Positions 53,896-64,000 of a DNA stretch of 64,000 bases are shown here, in pieces. Location of the stretch: assembly GCA_002633025.1 (NCBI GenBank), contig NMRB01001707.1, positions 62,001 to 126,000 of the forward strand, read 5' to 3'. This stretch comes from Notospermus geniculatus (Eukaryota; Nemertea; Pilidiophora; Heteronemertea; Lineidae). The notes below the pieces were generated by a model. That model was not told the origin of the DNA. It saw nothing but the letters and a program-made list of their open reading frames with translations, and did no database searches. The stretch's first letter is position 1; each line of letters starts with the position of its first letter. A program made the translations under genes and the position numbers.

Positions 53896-54172
53896 AGGAC
53901 CACTGTATTGCATCTTTCTGTCGACAGCCGGCGCCACAGGCACCATGCTCCACTGTAGTTAAGCCTTTCGCCCCAGTGTTGGGGAATGTATGATTACAGT
54001 CTCGGTCACCCAGCCGCTGGGGATCGAACAAGTTTGTGTAGCAGTACTGCGGAACGAAACGGCTGGCTGCGCGAGACTAGTTGCATGCGGTAGTTTACCA
54101 AGTCGTCAATAGGGGTCTCCCCTTTAACGCGGGTAGGTGTAACGCAGGATTGGGGAGCAATACTGTGGTCCT
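53896..54172. mobile_element. 277-bp TTAA-flanked MITE
   Basis: AGGACCACTGTATTGC at the left and GCAATACTGTGGTCCT at the right, TTAA on both sides (53892-53895, 54173-54176). It interrupts the left arm of the large inverted repeat. Internal GGTCACCCAGCCGCTGGGGA resembles, inverted, sequence at about 34868-34890 (CAGCGGCTGGGTGACCGAGA). Confidence 0.85.
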
Positions 54173-54584
54173 TTAATCAAATGTAAATGCACAACTAATA
54201 AACTTAAATATTTCCCAAAATCTTCAGCGGATCAACCTTTGCTTTTCACGGCAGTTATTTAGGGCATCAAGACACATTTTGAGACCAAAAATATCATGAA
54301 CTTGCATGAGTTGTATTTTTGACAAAAGTTCGAAATTTCTATAAAAAAGTGTGATTTTCAATCGCATATTTTTTTTGAAGTGAAACCAACGTCATTTTAA
54401 AGCTTTCCTGTTTCTATACACGAATAAATTTTCAAATTTTCAATTGGTGCTTCCATGTAGTAATTATGAAGAATTTATTCGAAAGTTTCAGTCCAAACTC
54501 CATGTCCGTACTCTCCTGCGTTCATTGGTAAGGAATTGTAAGGAGGAATTAAGAAAGGTGACACAGGTGTGAAAGTAACCCGGT

Positions 54585-54830
54585 CCTAGTAAGTAGGGTC
54601 CGCGGGACCCTAACTCCTAGGATTCTAAGTCCTACGGACCCTAACTCTTAGGAATCTAAGTCCTACGGTCCTGGACAACTAGGAACTGTAGTCCTAGGAC
54701 CAAGATTTATAGTAACCATAGTCCTAGGACTGCACTTCCTTAGGAATAGAGGTCCAACATTTAGAAACAGTGGTCCCAGGCGGACTTCCGTTACGATAGA
54801 AATCTAGGATCCCAAGTCCTACTCAAAATT
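54585..54830. repeat. TAGGAATCTAAGTCCTA short-unit array
   Basis: Words AGGATTCTAAGTCCTACGG, AGGAATCTAAGTCCTACGG and CTAGGAACTGTAGTCCTAGG recur with period 25-35 bp, mixed with self-complementary CCTAGG and GGGTCCGCGGGACCC. Confidence 0.8.
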
Positions 54831-54859
54831 AAAGAAAACTTCCGGGTTGATATACATCA

Positions 54860-54940
54860 GTCTGCGAATGAAAAATATGCGCAGAATACTTTGAGTTATG
54901 CACATGATGTACATTCTGCACATATTTTTCATTCGCAGTG
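54860..54940. mobile_element. Short foldback
   Basis: CTGCGAATGAAAAATATG and CATATTTTTCATTCGCAG are exact complements about 40 bp apart, with GCAGAAT/ATTCTGC inside. Confidence 0.8.
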
Positions 54941-55110
54941 AGGTGTTGCAATTTGAAAACTTGCGCCAAGCACGACATGATGAAAATGGGGCCGTGATTT
55001 GGTCCCTGCGGGGATATAGTCATGACAAGATCACCCTCGGTAAAATGTCATGTAATAAAAGTGCATCGTTTACTTGCCCTTTCAGGCGTCGATACATCAG
55101 GTCCTCCGTC

Positions 55111-55290
55111 GGACCCGCTTTCCTAGGAATGCAAGCCCGCCGGACCCGTTTTTCTAGGAATGCAAGCCCGCCGGACCTGCTTTCCTCGGAATGCAAGTCC
55201 GCCGGACCTGCTTTCCTCGGAACGCAAGTCCGCCGGACCTGCTTTCCTCGGAATGCAAGTCCGCCTGACAGGCTTTTCTAGACATACAAC
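55111..55290 (+). repeat. 31-bp minisatellite
   Basis: About five units of 31 bp, each GGACC(C/T)GCTTTCCT followed by (A/C)GGAATGCAAG(T/C)CCGCC. It is related in wording to the arrays at 54585 and 55600 (GGA...CTAAGTCC). Confidence 0.9.
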
Positions 55291-55382
55291 TCCATAGACC
55301 TACGATTAGGAATCTAAGTCCGAAAGACAATGTTGTGTAATGATCGAAGATGACAAGAAAAAAAATTTAAACAAAAAAACAG

Positions 55383-55460
55383 TTGCCCGACAGGGAGTCG
55401 AACCCGCAGTATTTGCTTTATGTGCAGGTCCCCGAACCACTACACTGCGAGTGACCGGCT
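55383..55460 (-). repeat. tRNA-like sequence with T-run
   Basis: On the minus strand, AGTGTAGTGGTTCGGGGACC (A-box-like) and GGGTTCGACTCCC (B-box) are followed by a TTTTTTT run, a Pol III-type terminator. No complete acceptor or anticodon stem can be drawn, so it is a tRNA pseudogene or SINE head. Confidence 0.6.
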
Positions 55461-55733
55461 GACCGACGACCGATTATTTTAGCTATTTGAATGCATGCAT
55501 GTTCTATTGATTAAAGAGCTATACAGATTCTATTGTGCATTTAATAGGCCTACATTAGGGGGAAGGACTTCGGTTACGGCGGACTTTGATTTCTGTCACT
55601 GTTGTAAAAGAAATCTAAGTCCCCTAGTAATCAGAGTCCTATACCTTTTATATAGGATTGGTAACACAGGAACAGAAGTCCGGGTAGGACAGTGGTTCCT
55701 AAGGAATGGGGGCCCTACGGGCCCCCATTCCTT

Positions 55734-55897
55734 AAGGGCGGCGCACACGAGCGACTAAATCTGGGCGACCGCCGACGGGACTGGTGGTGCGACTAGACAT
55801 CAGCCAATCAGAAGCGCCAAATCTTGTCGCTTTGGCGGTCGGAAGCCAAGTCGGCCGACAAATCGGTCAAAATTGTCGCTCGTGTGCGCCGCCCTTT
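55734..55897. mobile_element. TTA-flanked foldback MITE
   Basis: AGGGCGGCGCACACGAGCGA and TCGCTCGTGTGCGCCGCCCT; the inside continues GACCGCC...GGCGGTC. TTA flanks the AGGGCG/CGCCCT tips on both sides, consistent with PIF/Harbinger. It lies between two self-complementary words (GGGGGCCCTACGGGCCCCC; GGTCCATGGGACC). Confidence 0.85.
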
Positions 55898-55958
55898 AGG
55901 AACCAAGGTCCATGGGACCTTGGTTCCGGGCGGACTTGCATTTCTTTCACACCGGCAC

Positions 55959-56743
55959 CATCCTGAAGAAATCAGGTCCTCTTAGCTTAGCTCCCTAAAC
56001 TCGCACGCACGAGGCCCTGAACAAACCAGCAGCATTTCGTGGAGTACTGCCGCCGAGAAAACATGCGGCCAATCAGCGCGCTGCAATCAAAGTAAGCCCC
56101 GCCTCCTGCAAAGATTTATGCTAATGACTTTTCCTACAGCTGTCTGTTGCTTTTGAGGCGAGCGAAAACTCGCGCTTTGGCTGTAAAATGCTGCACTTTT
56201 TCATCATTTGGGGTTGACTAAGATGACATTTTGGGTGAATAATGTCATATGCTATAGCCTACAAATGATCTGTTATTCGTTTCAGAATGCAGCGTATTAC
56301 GTTGAATGGGAGATGTTTATTCGTCCAAAGCCGTAGGTCAAATGAATCACCCGCCATTGTTCGACAGAGTTGCGTTGCTAGTCACGTGACCAGTGTTGTC
56401 AGGCAACGTGGTTCTGGTATCCGTGAAGCTTGGCTGTTCCGAGTGTGTTATTCCCCCACCGTAAAAGGAATAATAACGAAGTAAATAACCAAATATGTGA
56501 TAAAAGCAGCAGAATGTATGATTGCCAACGCTTAGAAAGTAGCAATAAAGAATAAATTAGACAAGTATTGCTGGCCTTTGAGAATTTGTAAGTTTCATAT
56601 GGCCACAGTGAGGAATCAGTATCGGGAGTAAGCTATCTAGACGTCATGGCCATTCTACTCCACAGAACGTGGCTGGTTTGTTCAGGGCCTCGTGCGTGCG
56701 AGTTTAGGGAGCTAAGCTAAGAGGACCTGATTTCTTCAGGATG
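55959..56743. mobile_element. 785-bp TIR element with 9-bp TSD (copy 2)
   Basis: Same ends as the copy at 43869 (CATCCTGAAGAAATCAGG / CCTGATTTCTTCAGGATG) and the same order of internal words (GCCAATCAGCGCG, GTCACGTGACCAGT, CCACCGTAAAAGGAATA, GCTATCTAGACGTCATGGCC). CACCGGCAC is duplicated at 55950-55958 and 56744-56752. It is longer than copy 1 mainly through small insertions. Confidence 0.95.
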
Positions 56744-57290
56744 CACCGGCACTCATCTCATACAAAGACCACCTGGCCTTGGATTACTCGATGGAGTGTC
56801 ATCAGGAGTAACTATTGTTGACTAGGCCATAGGCCTATTCACAATATTCAGCAGGCTGTGTTGATCTAAATGAGACGGAAGGAGTAGCCCTGACTTGACT
56901 GGAAAACCGAACGAAATTCATTTTGGAAAATGCTCTGTAACTTCTGTTCACCACGGAATTTTTTAAACCTGAAAAAATAATTTTGCTGGGAAACAAACAG
57001 GCTTTAAAGTGACGTTGGTTTCACTTCTAAAAAATATGCGATTGAAAATCACACTTTTATATGGAAATTTCAAACTTCTGTCAAAAATACAACTCATGCA
57101 AGTTCATGATATTTTTGGTCTCAAAATGTGTCTTGATGCCATAAGTAATTGCCGTAAAAAGCAAATGTTGCTCCGCTGAAGATTTTGGGAAATATTTAAG
57201 TTTATTAGCTGCAGCTACTTTTGATTAAGGCTGTACGTAGCATTAGCGTTAGTGTTATCTTAAACGGAGCGGTTTCTTCCTCTCGACTTC

Positions 57291-58859
57291 CACAGATTTC
57301 GAACAGGTGAAACGTTTTCCAGTGTGGCCGTTTTTCTGCGATTCCCATTGTTTGGATATTCTCCCTTCACAGTACTAATGATGAAATGTTGGCCTCTGAT
57401 GATATTACCGGTAATTATTTTTCATAGGCCTAGGTCCAATTTTTCAGAATTTTGGCTCAAAGAATGCAATATTTCGTTCACAATTTTCTGACAGCCACAC
57501 GAGGTCGATATGATAAAAAGTCGACATCAAGAAAAATAAAATGAAGTGAAACTAACGAAATGAAAAAAAGAACTGTCACGACAGGATTCGAACCCATGCC
57601 CTTCTGTTTGACAATCACGAGTGCTAACCACTTGGCCGCTGAGGCTCGTGCTTCAGTAGGCTGGAGATACCGCAGACTAAAATAGCGATAGTATCGAGCG
57701 CCATCTAGCGTCTTCGTTTGGCAAACATCTCACAGTATGCGGTTTGCTCTCTGCGAGCCGACATCTTAGACCGAACACTGTCCTGATTAAAAATACTACG
57801 ACAAACGCAAGCAAATGCATAAAACCATCATGGCGCCCGCTGGTCTATATTTAGTTCGGGACAATGCATTGCTGTAAAATAACGTCACGAGCCGGAATTC
57901 CGGCTCAGATCATTGGTTTCACCGGTCTTCGAATGCAAGCTGCCCAGAAGACCGGGTACCAGTCTAGCCGACATCTCTGCGAGAAAATATAAAAATCGGG
58001 TAAAACTTTCGTGTTTATCGACAAACTTACATCTGTTTTGCAAGAATGAGGAACCCGCACACTAACGTCACGACGTGGCGCTGGAAGCGCTTGTACCGAA
58101 TTCTATTTTTTTCTAACGTTATTTCCATTTATTTCTGCCGTGAAAATAAACCATTTGTGTTGGTCGCCCGACAGTAAAACTTACATCATCGTGGAGAAGA
58201 TGAAATTTTCTTTTAATCACATTCCTTTTTTCTTAAAATGAAGGGACACAATGGCGATAAAAGCAACGTCTTTCCTGTCATTTTTCCTGTAGAAAAATGT
58301 ACAGGCAATTTTTTCATGACGCAACGTCAGCACCTAACANGGATAATTAAATCGCCTTAAAACCATACATAACGCATCTAGCCATAAAAGAGATGTTTGA
58401 TATTTAGCGACAAAAAATTATCTTTCGCCACCGAGGGGGGTTGAACCCTCAGACCCCTCCCCTCTGATCCACCCCTGTAGATTTCGAAGGACGAATATAA
58501 TGAAATCGTCATCTTCGTTATCGAGTGCCATTTGTAGATCTCTGATCAAATCTCTCGCAAACACATCACACAATACAAGCGCAGTCGGCCTTCTCTCGGC
58601 CGACTCGTGTCACTCGAGTGGAGTCAAAACATTACTTCGCCTTCGCCAAAGAACTAACCGTAAACACCTATAGGTCTTCACGGATAGTTCTTAGGTTTAG
58701 GCTATAGCCGCGTCTCTGCAAAACCGCTAAAACCTAACCGTTTCACCGGTTACGGTTACGTATAACTAAATGTAGTCGATCACCTAAACGTGAGGGTGCG
58801 AAACCTCTCTAGTGACAGGTGATGTGCCTTCTATACCCGAGGTCGGTCTTTAAGAACAG
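57291..58859. other. No protein gene seen
   Basis: About 1.6 kb with a tRNA-like sequence (57577-57652) and AACCTAACCG/CGGTTA words near 58700-58770. No coding exon supported. Confidence 0.4.
57577..57652 (-). repeat. tRNA-like sequence with T-run
   Basis: On the minus strand, GGCCAAGTGGTTAGCACTCG (A-box-like) and GGGTTCGAATCCTG (B-box) are followed by TTCTTTTTTTC. The acceptor ends are not complementary. tRNA pseudogene or SINE head. Confidence 0.65.
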
Positions 58860-59335
58860 ATGACTATACAAGTACATACATGTATACTACAATATGGGCC
58901 AAGGCGTAGGCATTATTGGCCTAACTTATATTCAAGAGAGAAAGGTCACGTTGTGTACAGTGCAGACAGGAATCTTAAATTGATGACAAGTTGCTGGATA
59001 CACACTTTTGTCACTATCAATTGTACAAATATAGATCATTTAACCTCACAAAGACGGATGACGAAATCCTCGTTACAGTATTCCCTTCCAGAGTGCCGGA
59101 TGGCGAGATATTGGTCATCACGTGGTTCTCAATGTAGATTGATAGTACGTGGCCCCAACAGCCGTATGAACCATCAGTGAAGTGATTCGAAGTTCCTTCT
59201 GCTTAGCTCGGGGGCAGCACAAGTCAGTTGATACATGCACTTGGTACATGCGATAGAACAATAAATTTCATCAAAATTTCACACTTTATTGTATTCAGAT
59301 GACACGAAGACTCAATAGGTTTGTGTGGTATATGC

Positions 59336-60285
59336 AGGGGAACATGGGGCAAAACGGGGACGCTAACTTTAAGGGGTCAATACATGAAGACGTTCATTTT
59401 TTACAAACTGAATCTTTGTTGGGAACATCAACGAACAATAACTCTGTTCATACAAACACACAAACCTGGGTTTTCTCTTTGCATGTTACGCCAAAGTGAA
59501 AAATAATGAAAATGTCATGTTGCCCCATTTTGCCCCATAGTTGGGGCAAAATGGGGTTCCCTCTTGGGGCAAAAGGGGGACCTGTTAAAGAGTCCGCAAT
59601 TTCGTTCTTTATTGAACATAGGACAAGAATACCCTATTTTTGTATATTTACCTACAGTACCATGGAACTGATTGTTCGCTGCACGTACTGATTGTTAGCA
59701 GAACGTCAGTCTTTGCAAATGGCACACAAAATTAAAGGGGACATCACTGCTTGACTAGCAGGTATTGAGCGCTGGCAGAAATGTCACACACAATTAAAGG
59801 AGATGTCACGGGTTGACTAGCACCCAGTACATTGATGGTTACCAGAAAGTCAGTCTTTGCAAATGGCACACACGTACAACTGGGGCAAAATGGGAACATC
59901 AGCCCCATTTTGCCCCAGATGGGTCACGCAGAAAAAAATGGCTGACCATGACCACAAGGTCAAAGCAATGTCTGAAGGAATTTTTTTGTAAACAAGTCTA
60001 GTATGCCTACTTTCAGACAACAGACTGCTCATTGGAATTCATCTATTCTTTGACGTACACAAGGACATCAAAGACAATCCTAATATTTCGAAAAAATGTC
60101 GAAAAATCAGTTTTTTAATGTCATTTTTACCTGAAATGAGTTAATTTCTTGAACTCCTGTGGAGGAGTCCCTAGTGATGTCATGATTAATTGAGGGTATG
60201 TAAAATAGATGCCAGCACTATAGTGGCAGGGATTTCGCCACACCCCGTTTTGCCCCGTGGACCCATTTTGCCCCATGTTCCCCCC
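59336..60285. mobile_element. 950-bp element, GGGGAACATGGGGCAAAA ends
   Basis: Left GGGGAACATGGGGCAAAAC and right CATTTTGCCCCATGTTCCCC are inverted. The word TGGGGCAAAATGGGG and its complement occur several more times inside (59521-59580, 59880-59920, 60240-60275), often as local hairpins. GCAAATGGCACACA and AGTCAGTCTTTGCAAATGG-like words are directly repeated at 59705-59870. No transposase. Confidence 0.8.
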
Positions 60286-60510
60286 TACACGTGGTACATT
60301 TTTGTAAGGGTCTAGTAGGAACGTAAACCCACTGGGGACAAGTTTGAGGGTACGGTATATTTTCACGTTCTCCGATTTAGCCTAAGACCAAATTTTTCTG
60401 CCTTCAGTTTATGGTGTTTGACGAACTGAAAACTTCTATCAAACCGTTTTTATCAAGGATGTCCATAGCGGCCTGCAATTCATTCTGTTCTGGTAGTTGA
60501 AGTCGGAGTC

Positions 60511-61452
60511 TATGGCAAGCGGATTGTCCAGTTATTCAAAAAACCTATATTTTTGCACTAAAACCTAGTTTTTTGCTCATAAAACTTAGTTTTTGTGGAG
60601 AATGAGAAGGACATCGGAGCGATGTCAATGGTTTCGGATGAGAAGTTTACTACTCTAGAGCTAGTTATCTGTGATCTTGACCCCTGACCTTGAGAAGCAT
60701 TGCGTAACTGGAACAGGGATCAGGGATCCTTGATTAAACCAATAGGGGATGGTTAATGCAGGCTTCTAATTAGTTTTCCCCTGAAATTCTGAGTAGATTG
60801 GCACTTTAGAACTGTTTGACCTTGACCTCTGACCTTCAAGGTCATTGTGTAATCTGAAAGCTCATCCTTGATAACCTAGGTGTAGATGAAGGTTTTAGGC
60901 TCCCACCATCACCAGGTTCTGTCTCATGTTATTTGTTATGGTTGGCTGTGACCTTGACCTCTGACCTTGAGAAGTATTGCATAACTGGGACAGGATCCCT
61001 GATTAAACCTATCGGGGATGGTAAATTCAGGCCTCTAATTCGTTTTTTCCTGAAATTCCAAGGAGATTTGCGCTTAAGAACAGTTTGACCTTGACCTTGA
61101 CCTCTGACCTTCAAGGTCATTGCGTAATCTGAAAGCTCATCCTTGATAACCTAGGTGTAGGTGAAGGTTTTAGGTCTCCACCATCGCCAGATTCTGACTT
61201 ATGTCATGTTATCAAATTTGAATATCAAATCTCACCACGATATCAGCAAATATCATGCGACCGAGCAGGTGCAAACTGTTTTTATTGTAAAAATATAAGT
61301 TTTATGACAAAAACTAGGTTTTTTGCTCAAAAAACTTAGTTTTTGTCAAAAAACCTATATTTTCTCCACAATAAGTAAGTTTTATGAGCAAAAAACTAGG
61401 TTTTAGTGCAAAAATATAGGTTTTTTGAATAACTGGACAATCCGCTTGCCAT
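60511..61452. mobile_element. 942-bp TIR element carrying TGACCT repeats
   Basis: TATGGCAAGCGGATTGTCCA and TGGACAATCCGCTTGCCATA begin inverted arms of about 95 bp rich in CTAGTTTTTTGC / AAACCTATATTTT words. GGAGTC is present on both sides (60505-60510, 61453-61458), a candidate 6-bp duplication. The interior (60660-61275) consists of about two units of the TGACCT repeat also found at 33740 and 35120. Confidence 0.85.
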
Positions 61453-61456
61453 AGGA

Positions 61457-62018
61457 GTCGAGTAGGAGTCGGAAAGCTGCGCAAGCTCAATGTCAACCAA
61501 AGCACGTGAGGAGTTCTTAAAATAACACACCGACATTGCCAGTTTTGTGACGTCATCACTACGCGTGTTCCGCCATGCACACAATTCCAATGATTTCAAA
61601 AATTGCCGCCTGCACTGGCTTGGAGAAAATTTCATTCATTGGCAGTGAGAAAGGTCAATTTTAAATTAAACTTCACATCACATGCCTAGGCCTAGGCCTG
61701 TCTGCCTACAGGGTGCTGAAAAGTCATTTCTTGAATGCCGATTTATCCGTGCCTTAGCTGCTTAGGCACTTAACATTAGCGATTAGGCCTAGGCCTAGTG
61801 CCTGTCTCATGCTTATCACTCCGCACTAGGCCGAGGCCTATGGCACGCCAAAGTGGCATTTATTCAGAACATAATAGGGGCCTAGGCCTAATACAGTCGA
61901 GACCAAACGCTTGATCAGGCCATCTCCTGATCAGGCAAGGTAGCCTGATGAAGCAATGTGGATAATTTCCTGTTGTTTTTTCTTGTATGTTTTTTTCTTC
62001 AAGATTTTCAGTCTAAAG
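61457..62018. other. No gene; GGCCTAGGCC-dense stretch
   Basis: 61686-61900 is dense in TAGGCCTAGGCCTA words. No exon supported. Confidence 0.5.
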
Positions 62019-62022
62019 CATG

Positions 62023-62455
62023 TCAGTTCGGGAAAGTTCCAAATTTGGAAACGTTTCTGATTTTGGAAGCCCAGCGATTCCGATATTGGAAACGTTTCCT
62101 TTTTCGGAAGCGGTTTTCGATTCCGATATCGGAATCTTTGTAGGCCTTCTTGCACGTTAGGCCCAATCGGGATATGAAAAGCAAAAATCGGGAAGTGTTT
62201 TTTTCCACTAACAGATGGCAGCACCTGTGACCTTGTATTCCACGGCGTGAAATCTGAATTGCTGGCGTAAGTTGGCTGCAATCATCGATAATCATCTATT
62301 ATCATCATCAAAAGGCTCAGTTCCGCCAGAATCTCTATCTCTTGGCTTCCAAATTCGGAAACGTTCCCGCTATATTGGAATCGAAAATAGCTTCCAAAAA
62401 AAGAAACGTTTCCAAAGTCGGAAACGCTTCCAATTTTGGAACTTTCCCGAACTGA
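62023..62455. mobile_element. Foldback rich in GGAAACGTTTCC words
   Basis: TCAGTTCGGGAAAGTTCCAA and TTGGAACTTTCCCGAACTGA bound the element. Both arms repeat GGAAACGTTTCC-, TTCCGATAT- and AAGCGGTTTTCGA-like words. About 430 bp, no coding capacity. Confidence 0.85.
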
Positions 62456-62871
62456 TGTGATCCACTAGCTAGGCCTAGGGCGACTAGGCCTATTTAGCCT
62501 AAAAGCAACCAGTAACAAAAGTGTTTTCATTCAAACTTGTGTATTGTGTTTTTTAACAGATTTTCCATCTGATGGCTTCATCAGGCACACGACTGTACGA
62601 GTAATGCATTTCAACGCAATGAAACTGGGTCAACTTGACGTGCCATCTTACGCACGACTGTTACGCGTAATGCATTTCACTGCAATGGTTTAACTGGGTC
62701 GATTTGACACGCCATCTTACGGTGTTCCCAACGGCGCAACGTTATAACATTTAAATGGTCATGACCCGACAAGTTTACCAATTGTGAAATTTAGTAGGCC
62801 TAACTTTGAAAACAATAACCCCCTGCTCTTGGCTGCTGCGAAACACACAATCGCACTGTAAAGCCATGTAC

Positions 62872-63998
62872 ACCCCTCAGCATTAATTTATCTACACCTT
62901 ATTTTTTTGAATATCTTGTAAACAAATTGACCAAATTTGATCGGGTTTCTGTTATATGAAATTTCCATGCCTTGGTCAAATAATTCCAGCGGTTTTGAGT
63001 GATTGCTTTTGCGCCAACATTATGTAATCAGCTATCAAAAAAAGGCTCCAAAATCAGCATTTTTTATTTTGTGTGAAAATCTTCTGATTCCTGCGATACA
63101 TTTTGAAAACACTCATAAGAAATAGTCCTGTTAAAGTTCCATTCGGGAAATCATAACAGTTTTTGAGAAAAAACGTTTTTCCTCAGAAGCTTTGCCGTGA
63201 GCTGATTGCAATGGTTGACACAGCCCCTGTTCGGACTACCACCACGTCATGAATAATAAAGTTTTCGTCACGAAACCGTAACATGTGACCAGTGGATTAT
63301 GTTAATAATTGAGTTACGTGACCAAATTAAGTAGATGACGCGTAGGTTTATGAATGAAAACTGAATTCTTTATGTGGACAATGGTCAATTGAAATACCCA
63401 TGTTCAAGTCAACAGGCCAATAATAGGCCTCAAGCGCAATAGGCCTTAGGCCAGTCATTCACATATTACGCCTACATCCAACCTCGCCAGAGGAACAATG
63501 AAAGAATGGACGAATCGGAAAAGTTAGTCGGGCGATCACAAAATTTTCTCGGACGAGGTATAAGCAATTGACTATGAATAAGGACTTTAAAAAACAAGCC
63601 TTGCGATTGGGTGCTTACTGACCAGGGGGACCATGGCAGAAGTCAAACTTAGTGTCATGAATTTGGCCTTTGGAAGCCATTGAAAAACGTCCATGTCATC
63701 AAAAGTGCTGAATAAATTTACCAAGAACTTCCACAATAGTGTTTAACAAATGGCTATCTTTATCTCCCCGGTGTTTTTAAAAAATTTCAGTTGAGAATAA
63801 AAAAGTTGACTTTTACAGCCATTTTTTGACAGCTGATTACATAATCTTGTTGTGAAAGCAATCATTCAAAACCGCTGGAATTATTTGACCAAGGCATGGA
63901 AATTTCATATAACACAAACCCGATCAAATTTGGTCAATTTGTTCACAAGATATTTTAAAAAATGAGGTGTAGATAAATTAATGCTGAGGGGTGTACAT
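62872..63998. mobile_element. Element with about 200-bp inverted ends at window edge
   Basis: ATGTACACCCCTCAGCATTA (left) and TAATGCTGAGGGGTGTACAT (right) start arms of about 200 bp (TTTATCTACACCT, ACCAAATTTGATCGGGTTT, ATTCCAGCGGTTTTGA, ATGTAATCAGCT) in inverted order. The interior of about 730 bp includes the possible exon at 63506. Confidence 0.85.
63506..63557 (+). CDS. Possible first coding exon
   Basis: ATG 63506 opens MDESEKLVGRSQNFLGR and reaches a donor-like GACGAG|GTATAAG. The ending NFLGRG-like wording would suit the start of a protein-kinase glycine loop, but 17 codons are too few to decide. It lies inside an inverted-repeat element, which argues for caution. Confidence 0.2.
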
Positions 63999-64000
63999 CT

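Larger units (their letters stand above)
53816..57290. mobile_element. Large inverted-repeat element with nested insertions
   Basis: Outer arms: AAATCGCTCCGTTAACAGTA (left, about 53826) and AACGGAGCGGTTTC (right, about 57265). Inner arms of about 220 bp (AATAAACTTAAATATTTCCC ... TTTTGAAGTGAAACCAACGT, 54190-54405) are matched in inverted form at 57005-57220. Inside and between are a TTAA MITE (53896), nucleotide-word arrays, a TTA MITE (55734), a tRNA-like sequence and copy 2 of the 9-bp-TSD element (55959). Confidence 0.7.

Noticed and set aside
55111-55290. CRISPR array
   Set aside because: 31-bp units are contiguous with no variable spacers, in an animal genome.

Overview
This window reads as draft-assembly genomic DNA from an animal, most likely a marine invertebrate deuterostome; an echinoderm is my best guess. 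The basis is GT-AG introns in a multi-exon SLC22 gene, TTAGGG repeats, abundant GGCCTAGGCC-type words, tRNA-derived SINE heads, L1/Tx1-like and CR1/L2-like LINE fragments, and very many short foldback (MITE-like) elements. Assembly gaps lie at 598-658 and 52339-52688, with scattered single Ns. The species cannot be fixed from this sequence alone. There is no operon-like organisation.

Layout. 0-8.6 kb is repeat DNA: a 21-bp palindromic minisatellite, foldbacks (including a 701-bp hairpin element with an 8-bp target duplication) and a SINE. 8.8-13.1 kb holds candidate exons interrupted by transposon insertions. 13.7-18.95 kb is the most unusual locus. A Cys box and a His/Asp box resembling the USPL1 (peptidase C98, SUMO isopeptidase) fold are followed by a DDE-type transposase-like core and a C-terminal BRCT domain, with the 3' end scrambled by a 721-bp tandem duplication. 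20.5-22.2 kb is a tandem repeat array that follows it. 24.6-25.2 kb carries a frameshifted SGNH-hydrolase-like ORF. 25-34 kb is MITE-rich and has a promoter-like patch near 32.5 kb. 35.6-36.7 kb is a 5'-truncated L1/Tx1-type LINE tail inserted in another repeat, followed by a 103-bp near-perfect palindrome. 41.2-41.9 kb is a CR1/L2-type reverse transcriptase fragment.

The clearest host gene is on the minus strand at 46.5-50.7 kb: an SLC22-family (organic ion transporter, MFS) gene reconstructed as nine exons whose splice phases agree. Its first exon(s) are missing, one exon has an apparent 1-base deletion, and one exon is duplicated in tandem almost perfectly. The remainder (52-64 kb) is nested repeats, short tandem arrays, tRNA-like sequences and large inverted repeats. 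A possible short first exon lies near 63.5 kb.

Several foldback elements have target-site duplications that can be read directly: 9 bp (three elements), TTAA (two), TAA or TTA (four), TA (three), 6 bp (two or three) and 8 bp (one). One TA insertion is supported by an empty site elsewhere in the same window.
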